A stretch of DNA of 64,000 bases from Phalacrocorax aristotelis (Eukaryota; Chordata; Aves; Suliformes; Phalacrocoracidae). Under the pieces are notes generated by a model. The model saw only the letters and a list, made by a program, of their open reading frames with translations, was not told the DNA's origin and did not search any database. The DNA is taken from positions 103,225,256 through 103,289,255 of the forward strand of contig NC_134276.1 of NCBI RefSeq assembly GCF_949628215.1. Reading direction: 5' to 3'. Position numbers and translations under genes: made by a program. Shown one piece after another: positions 25,401 to 37,400 of this stretch; the first letter of the stretch is position 1, and each line of letters begins with the position of its first letter.

Positions 25401-28400
25401 TACTTAATTCATAACTCTCAAGAATTGTACAATTTTAATGATAGGCTAGAGGAACGCTTTACTGATTTGAATTGCCTGTTGGCGTAACACCCTTGTGCAG
25501 TGTTTTATTGCATTTCAGTAATAATACTTCAGCATATGCTAATAAAAGTTACAACAAAACAATACCTGCTGGCTTCAGGAGGTTAGATTCATGCTTGGTT
25601 TTTTCACTGTATAGAGTCAGGTATTTTCTCATTAAAGTATATAATACTGCTACATTCTTGTTTAAAGATAGAGAGGAAACAATGGGGTCTGAGAATTGTA
25701 AGCACTGTAACACAATATGTAATGCACTTGGTAGAGAAAATGAGTACCTGAAATAACATTTCACACTCTCTAGAATGGTTATCTTACTGTGTAGGCTCAT
25801 TCCATCAACAGAAGTTACTTTCAGAATGCTATTGTTATGGTTGAAAGCTGTCAACGTTGTTAAATGCATGCATTTTCTTCATGTTGAAATGTTTGCTGGT
25901 CCAAATGACACAAATGGGTAAAAAGAAACAGTTTGTCTGCTAGAAATACAGTGCCAGCATTATGCTTCGGAATAGTATGGTACCCCAGAAGCTAAGCACC
26001 TGAAGAATTCGATATTACGTAGTGTGTTGTATTTTTACAGGTGCCTCTGATTAACGAACTTGAATCCGCAATGCACCAGCTGTACAAACAGCGAGCTTCC
26101 CGCCTTGTCCAAAGACGACAAGATGATATTAAAGATGAATCTTCGGAGTTTTCAAGCCATTCAAGTCAGTCCATCTTGAAGGTTTTTATTATTCATTAAA
26201 CAACCTTGTTTACTTAGCATGGCTTAATTTAAATGTAAATGTTTAAAGTGTGACTGCCTTAAAGTTTATCCTTGCTCTTGAGACAGGTAGAAACAAGTTT
26301 AAATAAGTTCTCTAATGTGTTTTGTTTTAAACACAAAGCCACTCTAACTCTGACTTCATCTGTCCTTTCTGTTGCTCTTAACTATATTTTCTCTTTACTA
26401 GCACTGAAAATGAATGCATGGTGGCAGTGGTAGCATGTGACTCCTGATCCTCCTCTTATGTCAGGACTTTTTTTTTAAAAAAACCTCCTTGAATCTGTAA
26501 ATTTCCTGTAACATCTACAGTTAACTCTGTACAGAAAGCCATGAAGCACTGGGCTAACGTTGACCTCTATCTAATGGTCTATTTTGTAGGCAGCATAAGT
26601 ATTTCATTTCAGACACTTAACTGGTAAAGCTAAAGAACTGGAAGAGACTGGTGCCATCGTTAAAAATCAGACTAATACCAAGTGACCCTATAAGAAATAC
26701 AGCTTAAAATTAGCCAGTTAAAATACCTGTTTACTGTGAGTGTGTGGATGGGGGATTCTCGTTGAGTTTTCTTGTGGTCGTTACTCTTCAGTATGTAAAG
26801 CTCCACAAGAGTATAAATGTGAACTTGGATGGAAATATGCGCTCCTTGGAGGAGGTTTTATTCAGCATGTTAAATGATGGGTAAAATATATCAACAGTAG
26901 TTGTATTTTTGCTTTGGAGAGCTTCCCATTTTTAAAAATGGCTTGCTTGTCTGTCCTATTGCTGACCTAAAATCCTATAATAAAAGCCATTTCCTATTCT
27001 GCCACAGTGTGTCCATAGATGGCATTTTGTTAATATTGTTAGAACTTACTGAGGGTGATAAAGCATTAGGGCATCAGAGTTGGTCATCCCTTTATGGAGT
27101 GGTTAGCATACATATTCCCTTTAGGACTTTATTTGGAGTCCCAGGCAACACATGTAGACCTTGCAGTTTTACTGTGAAAATGCTGTTGTGAGAACTAGAA
27201 ACCTAATGTACTAGGAACATATTTCCTAAAAGAAGCTTAAGATGGATTATTTTAGACTTGAATTTAATGGCGGGGTGGGAGTAGTTGTCATTGTCAAGGC
27301 TGGGTTTTAAAGAGAGATCTTAGTGTCTTGGAGTCTTGAAAATTAATTTAACTGTGTCTAGAAATAGTTCAGATCTGTCCCTCAAATTATCACAGGAAAC
27401 TAGGAATTGATGCCAGCCTTTGATTTGACATGTGTTGTGGACATAGACAATCTGCTTTTCTTCATACATTGTCAGAATGCTAAAGGGCTAGAAGTGAATT
27501 TAAGTTTGTCTGCCAAGTTTTGCTTTACTTCTGTGTAAAGACAAGTTGCTCAGCTTCAAGTAACATTTTAAAGAATTGGGCAAATGATGGCTTCATCTGT
27601 ATGTTAAGGCTCTTAGGAGTTCTGGTATAGAATTGGAATACCGACATAGATCATCATTAATGTTTTCAATGATGGATTTATGAATAGATTTAGTTAGAAC
27701 ATGTACATTTACTCCTGAAATTTGGGTAGGCTTTTGTTAAAATTTTGACGTTTATATTTTAGCGGGTGGACTTGAGAACTGGCTAACATTCAGTCCACTT
27801 TTAAAAATTTACCTGAAAAGGATGAACTGGAAACACCCTTGGGTCTGCCTCCTGGTTGCTGATCAGCTTCACTGGTTAGCTGTGTTGTTTTCTATTATCA
27901 GGAACATCTATAATGGATCGCAGCTTAAAAAGAGGAGGGAAGATGATTGATTTTTTTCCTGTAGATTTTGATGTGTTCTAAACTTCAGGCAATCAAAAGC
28001 ACATAAACTTAGAAAACACTGACTACAACCTGAAATATCATATAATCCTGCTCTGGTCACTCCTCTCTGCCTTTCTTCTTGTTCATTTTCTTTTCAAAAG
28101 ATACATGGTGAATGTGTTCATATAAGGAGCAGTTTTTGCTTTAGAACATTCAACATAAGCAATTTCTGTTAAAACTGTTGACTTCTGTATAGTTGGGCAC
28201 TGTTGTGAGAGGGACAAGAGTGAAGTATAGTGAAAACTTGTTCACATTTAAGTGGAGATTTTTCCAAACTCCACTACTTCCTCTTTTAACCTCTGTGCTT
28301 GCGGATGCAGGCTTCTGGGTGCATCTTTTTGAAAACTTCAACTTTCTACTTCAAATTACACTTAGTTTGAATAGGTAAAAGGCTCTTATGAAACTGCCTA

Positions 28401-31400
28401 CAACACATTTATATGATTGTAGGTAAGCATTTTAATTTTCATCAATGTAATTTTACAGATAAAGCACTGATGGCACCAAATCTTGAATCTTTTGGACGAG
28501 ACAGAGTGATCTATCAAGAACAAGTAAAGCGTCGGACTGCAGAAAGAGAGGCTAGAAGGTAGAGTACTGAGATTTCTTGTCTATTAGGAGTCTTTGCCTG
28601 CTTGCAGAGAATACAGTTGTCCTGTGTGACATAGTAATGTAAGTAAAAAAACCAAGGCACCGTTACATGATACGGATTTAAAATCAATAAAAGAATGCAT
28701 AGAAAACCTATTCTGTAGCTCTATGGTCTCTGCTGGTTTCTCTTCCTTCCACTGTTTGAGGCAGCAATGTAATGGAATGTTTGAGGTGGTGACATAGTGA
28801 AAATTTTGGGTTGGGGTTTTTTTCCCAACCTGTATTTTCTTGCATTAAAAGTTTAGGTGGGTCTGTTCATTGTATGGGGGGAAAAAAGTAATAGTTATGT
28901 TTATACTGCTGATCCTTTTCAGAGCTCGTCGTAGACAAGCAAGAGAACAAACTGGGAAGATGGCAGATCACCTTGAAGGCCTTTCCAGTGATGATGAGGA
29001 AACTTCAACAGATATTACAAACTTCAACATGGAGCGAGGTTAGAAGAGCTACTGAAGCTCTATGTAACAAAATACAGAAAGTTTGGCAGGAAAAAAAATA
29101 CCCAAATGCAGCCGTGTTAGTATATTTCACCATATATCGGTGAAAGATTAGGAACTGTTCCTTGCTGGATCACCAATGTGACCGAAACAGTCTCTTTCGC
29201 CAACCTGTGGTGCAGATTGCAGCTAACCAAATACCCCATCCTTATTGAGATTCTTTTTATTTAATTCAGCCGTTCTTTTGCTGGCAAGCAGTAAGCTTTT
29301 GTACCTTCAGTGGATACTACGTCTTCCTTCTAATTTGTAATGTGGTTCATCATTCTTCAAATACCTGTTTGTTTTACATGTGAAATTCTGAAAACCTCAG
29401 TGCTTTAGAAAACTTTTTGCTTGGTAGAAAGTATTTTCTGGAGTTCTGTGTAAGCATCTAGAAATGCAACAACAAAACGTTTGCAGACTCTTGTTATAAC
29501 CTGGCAAACTTTGCAGATGACAGAAAACAATGTTGAATGCAAACATTTCAGAAAGATCTGTGGTACTGAATTGACTTTAAATTCATCTGCAGTTTTATGG
29601 TTATTTGCTCAAAGTAACTGTTGTTATGCATTTATACATAACCCTAATTATGCAATAAATGGTAATTAATAAAGCATTAGCTTAATTTACAAGAAAAACT
29701 GCAAGAAACCTGAGATTAGGGGAAGTATGAATAGTTTGATGGAACAGTCATCTCTACCGCAGCAGTTAGAAGGCAAACAGTTGCAGTGGTTGCCGTGAAA
29801 CCAGTAGTGAAGAAAGTAGATCACCGTAGTAATCTTGTTACCTTCTCTTTTGAACACGAGTACAATTATCATTCTCTCTGATTAAAGAGAATTTAATCAG
29901 ATTAGAAGAAATGTGGAGAAGGGGAAGAGAAAGGATCACATATATAGAATTGCTTATGTTGGGATTAAACAGTTTCGGACCCTTCAGCTAGGAGAACGAT
30001 GTTGACTTCTCACAGCATTAGACCTATGGGGCATGAAATTAAATTATAAGATAGCTTTAAAGTAAACAAGTCACTTTCCACAGAGTGTGTAATAAAAAAA
30101 TGCAAGAGTCATTGCTGTAGGTGGTTGTGAAGACCCAAGTATGAACAGATTAAAAAAGCAATCAGATCAGCAATCAGCAGTTGGATCCTTCAGAAGTCCA
30201 GTTTCCGCACCTTTAGTTGCTGTCTGGTGTACCAACATTTTGGATGCAGGGAGGGCGCTTTGATAAACAGAGCAACTGTTTAGGGTTGTTAGGTGCTATA
30301 ATTAACTGCGAAGTTAAATGATCTAGATTAAAAATGCAGGGTGGCTGAATTACTCTTTGTAACTTGGCACTTCGATGTGTACAGAAGCCTTTCATAGGAG
30401 TTTCATCACTTTCTGAGTAAGCATGGTATTTCTAAAGCTTTTTATCATTCGTTGTTCTCATATTAGTCCAGAATCAGCAGTGAGCTATATGGGACAGAGG
30501 GATGCACTTTGGACCTGCTAACTTTATTTGTAGCATCTCTTCTTGATACCAGTGTGAAAAGCGTGTTTATATGACATGATCTTATGTTCCCTCAGCCCTG
30601 TCTTTACCTGCTGTGTGTACAAGTTATGTTTGTTGTGTATGGGTTACTACTCTAATCAAACATTTAAAACCGTGGAGGCAGCAAAGGTGACTGCTTAAAA
30701 TGAAACTAATCCTGGGAAGTAGAAAAGATGAAGGAAAAGTAATATATAGATAAAGAGTTTTGGACTGCATACAATACTGGTACCGTAAATGCAATTAAAA
30801 AAAAGTAAGGAAGATGCTGAGGATTGTAATGGTTGCCAGTGCGAACGGCCATGTTATGCTCAGCGGTTTGGCACGGTGTCTGCCAGGACACTCTGTCTGA
30901 AATGCCAGTTCAGTTGGCTTATCTGAGATGCCCTCCTGTACTTGCAGTTGGATAAGCAAAGTTGTAGAACAATGTGGGTTGGAAGGGACCTGGAGATCAG
31001 CTGTTCCCAACTCCCATGCAGAGCAAGGCCAGCTTTGAAGTTAGATCCACATTAAATATAGCCCAATACATCACCAGTCCAATGTGAGGTGACTGAAAAT
31101 CATTGTATGAAATGTTTAAAGACAGACCTGTGATAAAACAATATATCAGAGAGTACTCGTGCTCATGTTTTTATTGCTTTGTGTATGTGAGGCAGAAGTA
31201 TCAGAACTTCTAAAGATGATGGTTTTTTCATTTTTGTTTTTTTAATAGGAGATAGCTTATGCCAGTGAGCATCAAAGTCCATTTTGAAAGCAGTATTAGA
31301 GAGAATAGGTGATTAACTTACTACTCTTTTTCTCCCCCACCAGATCGTATATTGAAAGAATCCAGCAAAGTTTTTGAAGATGTTTTGGAAAGCTTTTACT

Positions 31401-34400
31401 CAATTGATTGTATTAAGTCACAGTTTGAAGCTTGGCGCTCAAAGTACTTTGCTTCTTACAAGGATGCTTATATTGGTCTCTGTTTACCAAAGCTGTTTAA
31501 CCCTTTAATCAGACTTCAGCTGCTTATCTGGACTCCTTTGGAGGTAAGGTCCTCTGCAAGCAACATCTGTGTAAGCTTCTATGTAGTGGTTCTTTCACAC
31601 TTCCGCAGAGCAAAGTAAATTGCACCTTTATGTGCTTCTCGTAAATGTGTGTTCTAGGCATGAAGTTTAAAATGGGCACCTCGCCTGGGGTGAAGCTTTT
31701 CTGGGCTGTTTCTGGGCTGATGCCCTGTGCATTCCCAGCAGGCCAGAGTTTAATTCAGCACATGCCAGTACCTTCTCAACGAGTGGTGTACACCAAAAAG
31801 GCAAACAACTTCTTAAAGAATACATTTAGGTTTTTAAATACTTAAGAGAAAATTGTGATTCTAGAGGTGTTGTTTCTTCAGAAGTGGAACTAAGACGACT
31901 GCGCTTATGTTGACTTACAACCTTATGTCTCTATGTTATACATTTAACTTTCTCTCACCTAGACCTTCATACCCTGTAGAACTCTGGCTGGCAATTTCCA
32001 GGCCTTCCTCATAGTACTCTTTGCCCAGTCGTTTGGTAGGGAACGTGGGAAAAGCAGGACAGCATTGTTGCTGCCCAGTATCCCTGGCACATATTCATTG
32101 TCCAGCCTGCATATGTGTGCTGACATGAGCAGCCATCAGGACAAACAGTTCAGGTAGCTTTTGACTCCCGCTCTGTTCTTCCTACCAGTGACAGCTCTTG
32201 TATGGTTTTCCTCCTGCAGCTGGGTACCAGTAGGAAGTTAGTTTTTTCTGCCATGTTGGCTTTTACTGGGGAATGGGAGTGGATCAAGGCACAGAGTTAG
32301 TGCAATTGCATAAGCTTGGTTGGGGTTTGGTTTTTTGTTTCTTTGGTGATTTTGGGGTGTGTTTGTTGTTTTTGTTTGTTTTGTGTTTTGGTGGTGGTTG
32401 GTTGGTGTTTTGTTTTTTAAGGAAACTAGGCTAATAAGGCAGATTGTCATCTTCCATTTCAAAACTTAGCTCATCTACAGCACCATCTGCTAATGTGTCA
32501 GCCTATTTCACAAATGACTGAATCTCTCCTTTTTTCAGAAGTGTGGTTTTTTTTCTTAACTACTAAGAGAATATTTGTAGAAGGGGATCTTCTGTCGCCT
32601 CTGCTCTGACTGCAGAGGAAGGAAGCATGAGTCATCTTTAGAGAGCATTCAGAGCACTTAATTTGAATAAACAAGGGAAAAAATCTATGAAAGGTGTCCT
32701 GATTAAATTTAAAACTGTGTGTGTACATACTCCGTTCCCCCATGCTATTTCTATGTGAGTTCCCAGTCTGACAAAACAAAGCTCTAGTTAGTTGGAAACA
32801 TGGTACGGAATTCTCAAATCTAATTGTTTTCGCTACTCTGTGTTACTGGTCCTGTTCAGCATTTTGTTAAGTTAGAAAAGTTACAAGGCATTCATAAAAA
32901 GAGGTTTTTAATCCGGAAAGCAGTTTTGTAATGCAGCCCAAATGAACTATACTTCTCACTTTTACCCTAACCTGTGGGCTTTTATTTGGCTTGGGTGTAA
33001 TTAGAAGTTAGAATCTGTAGGGCAACAGCTACCAAAAAAAGCAGTCTTACTTCCACCATTTTCACTTTCCTTACATTTAGTCATTGTGTGGTTGTAGAGT
33101 GAATTGGTTCATTTGGCTGATTTATGGAAAATTGTCCTTGCTCCCCATCCTCTCTGAGGTTTTGGTTGTGTTGGGTTGTCCATAGATACTAATCTGACCT
33201 ATGATGTTATGATTAGTAGTGTCCAGGCAAAGAGGCAGGACTTCTTTGCTTCTCAGGAATCAGGCTTGCCTATGTTTCTGAAGGAATTTGTATCGCTGCT
33301 TCAGAAGTAGGGGAGCCAATGCAGGTGAAGTAATTTGCCTGTCCTTGTGCCAGACTAAGAGACAGGTGTCTTGTGGCACTCTATCTTTTGGGATTTTTTT
33401 TTATTATTTCCAGTGCAGGTGAGTAGCTGACATGTAGACAAAAAGGAGATTTTTTGAGTCATTGCACTCAACTGCTGCTCGCCCTGCCTGCTTAGCACAC
33501 TTGGTAGACTGTCTTAAAGTAGTTTTGTAGTGTTTTGTGAGTGTATCATACCTGCATATATGTTACTTTTTTAACATGTTGACTTTAAATCTCTTAGAAA
33601 TCTAATATAAATTCTTTTTTTTTTATTAGGGCAAGTGTCGAGATTTTGAGACTATGTTGTGGTTTGAGTCGCTGCTGTTTTATGGCTGTGAAGAACAGGA
33701 GCAAGTGAAAGATGATGCTGATATTTCACTGTTGCCTACCATTGTAGAAAGAGTTGTTCTTCCTAAATTAACAGGTATAGTCTTAGAAAGAAAATGGGGG
33801 GAAAGGGGGGTGTGTGGAAGCTGATGCTTGTTTGTGCTTTCAGATTTCACTGTTTTGTAAATTATTAACTGACTGTCTTAGTACCTGCATTTGAGTATTT
33901 GCAAAGTGGAGTAATTCTTTAATCTCTTACAGTGATTTCTGAAAATATATGGGATCCGTTTTCTACAACACAAACATCTAGAATGGTAGCAATTGTACAG
34001 AAACTAATAGATGGATATCCCTCAGTGGTGAATGCAGAAAACAAAAATACAGAAGTAAGTTGTTTTGTTAAATATCTTGCATAAGTTAAGGGGGTTTAGG
34101 ATTTTTAATACATGATACTGGAGACACAGCATGCTTAGTGAGGAGCAAGAAGGAGAATTTTGCAATTATGTGATGCTCTGCAGCCTAGTTATGGAGAGTC
34201 AAGTATGGTGATAAATTAGGAGGAGAACTTGGTGAAGTGTCCCCTGAAGAGATGCTAGAGATAGAAAGAGGTACCAAATGTACTAAGACTTGCTGGTGAG
34301 CAGTTTTGCTTTAAGGGTCAGCTACAAATAGTCAGGCATTTATTTTTCAGATCTTTGTTACCTTTTCAACTGTGTTGCCTTGAAATGTGATTGTTTTACT

Positions 34401-37400
34401 TAACTTTTATGAATACAAGAACCAATATCACAAGTTCAGGATGCCATAGCTGATGCAATGTATGCGCTGCCTTTAGAATAATGGGAGATAAGGCAAAGTG
34501 TGCATGTATGGGGAAGTTAGCAGAAGATTAAAAATGACAAAAGCCCTGAAGCTAATTGTGTAGCCAAGCTTAACCATAAAGTAATTCCATTGCCTTCAGT
34601 TTTTATTGAAAGCCTCAAAATTCAGCTCTGTTAATTGTTGTAGGCTTCTCTAAGACATTATTTCTATGTGTGCTTAAGTACATATGCCTTCTACAGTTAG
34701 TGTCACAAATGTTCTTTTTTGCTTTGAAAATAAACTTCTGAGTAGTTAATTACTAAGCAGTGCTTTGGACACTTAAAAAAATTTATCTATTTCAGATGCT
34801 TTTAAAGGCATTGTTGCTAAGAATGAGGAGAACACTAGATGATGATGTATTCATGCCCTTATATCCAAAAAAGTAAGTTTGCTTTCAACCATGGTGTTAG
34901 ACCTTTATTAGCAAGTTGGTGTCTTCTGCTTCATAGTTAACAGGGTTTTTTTCCCAGTATGGTTCACTGGCTGGAGACAGGAGATCTTTCGTTATCGTCC
35001 TGTGAGGATTTAGCAAAGACAAGCAGGATGGAAGGGAATAGTTATAGAAATGAACTGTGTGTGGGAAGGAGGAAGCCAGCAAACTCCAGACAGAGGTGGT
35101 CTTGGTTGCTCATTAAAGAAATCTCTTACTTTCCAGCATCTTAGAAAACAAGAACTCTGGTCCATATTTGTTTTTCCAACGTCAATTTTGGTCCTCTGTT
35201 AAGGTAAGTCAGTAAATACATCTGGTAAATCTTTGGTCTAGACAGTGTAGCAATAAAATCTTCTTCAAATTCATGGAAAATGGTATATGGAAATTGCTTT
35301 AACTTCATTTGAAAGAACTCTAAATTAGGATTCTTAACCTTTGATAATGCACTGTGCCCGCTTCAAAAGATTGCCAAGTGAAACCACCATCATTTTAACT
35401 TGTACGTTGTGGGTTTATTTAGCATACTCAATCCAGTTTTTTTAATGCCATTGTGCTTGTCAGAATAAAAGAGGCTGCTTTTATTTCACCTATGTGGGAA
35501 TGAGAGAGCTTGCTTTGTGTTTTTTATATATATACATATATATATATACACACACATAGTGAGAATCTTAGTGAAAACAAGTTGGCCCCTTTAGGAAAGC
35601 TCACTGCTATTTGTGAAGTATAAGAGCATTTGTAATCTCAGTTTAATTGAAATGATAGAGTGTGAAAGAAAAAGTCCATATGTGGAATGTGCAATACAGA
35701 GTTTGCAAAGGTGTGTAAGAAGCTATGACAGTTGTAGTTTATTTCCGAAATAAAAGGCTGTGAGGAAGATTAACTCCCAACTAAACAGGAAAGTAAACGT
35801 ATGGGACCAGTGTTGACTGAACTGCTGATCCCCGTGATCACACAAACAGAACACTTATCTGGAATTTTCTATTTAAATTGCAGCAATGAGGGAGACTGTA
35901 TTCTGAACAGGTTTGCAATCGCTTCATTTACTTAAAATATTTGGCACTGAATTCTTTCACTTTGAAATAAAAGGAAACTTCTTAAATGCTGTCTAGAGAA
36001 AAAATGCACACAGCTCACTTATTAAAATGCTGTAGTTGAAAGTGAAACAGATCACTTATTTAGGGCGTGTGTCTCTTAAGAGTGAAATTGCCCGCTTCTG
36101 GCAATGTCTGTTGGAGCCTGGGCAGTTTAGAAGTATACATGCTGTTGCCACTGGCGTTTTTGGGTGGTTTGGTTTTTGGTTGCTTTTTTTTTTAGGGAAG
36201 CATTAAAAACACAGCTCTCTTGCGCTAGCAAGTCAGTTATAGCATCACAGGCAAGGAGAAATAGAAGCTGGGAGGCAAGTACTCATTTACTGTTTCCTGA
36301 TGATCTGCCTCAACAGTAAACTGTAGGCTGCATCTGTACGAGGCTGGCAGCGATTCTCCGCAGGCCATACACCAGTGGGGTATAACAAGCTGCACAGTTG
36401 GCTTAGCCAGCACTCCCCTGTGACACTTTCCGTCTGTCTTGTGTCACTGTGCCGTGGAAATAAGGGTATGCTGACAGCATAGCTGGGGACTTCACTGACA
36501 ATGGGGCTATGAATTTGCCCCCCTATGGCATACCCTAGGCCTCACTTAGCTTGACATTGACATCAGTTTTTGAGAACAAGATGGCTTAAGACTTCAATTC
36601 TTTTTTTTTCTGATTTCTTGTGCAAAACATCAGCAAAGTTGAGGTGGTGGTGGTGGTTGTATGAGAATTCGTAACACTCTAGGCTGGTACTTTATGGATT
36701 CTGGATAGTTTTGAAGCTAACAGAAGGCATATTTCCACTGCTTACCTTGGCCGTGCTGTTGCATTTGAAGAGGCTCTAGAGTGTTTGATCAACTCCCTGG
36801 TTTCAAGTGCATTTTAAAATACTTATTTTCCCTGTGTTGTATTTTCAGTTATTAGGAAACTTTCTCCAGTGGTATGGAATCCTTTCAAACAAAACTCTCC
36901 AGGAACTGTCGATAGATGGTCTGCTAAACAGATATATTCTTATGGCATTTCAAAACTCTGAGTATGGAGAGGACAGCATTAAGAAAGCTCAAAGTGTAAG
37001 TAAAATCAAACAATCTTTAAAATCACTTGTAATTCACTGGTTTCACCTGAAGGAAGGAAGAATGTAGTTAAAAGTTGAGGTTTATGAAATGTTGGTTTTG
37101 ATATCTCAAAGTTGTAATGTCAGTGAAAAATAGATCATGTTTTTTTAAATACACAAACCTGGCAGACTTCACAAATCAAGTTAGATAGCTTTTAAATTTT
37201 TGTTATGTTGTGTTTAACTAACTTTTTCCTGTTATCTCTAGGTAATTGCTTGCTTTCCTAAGCAGTGGTTTGCTAATCTAAAAGGAGACAAGACTATTTC
37301 TCAGCTAGAAAACTTCTGTAGATACCTTGTTCATCTGGCTGATACGATTTATAGAAACAGCATTGGTTGCTCTGATGTAGAGAAAAGAAATGCAAGGTAA

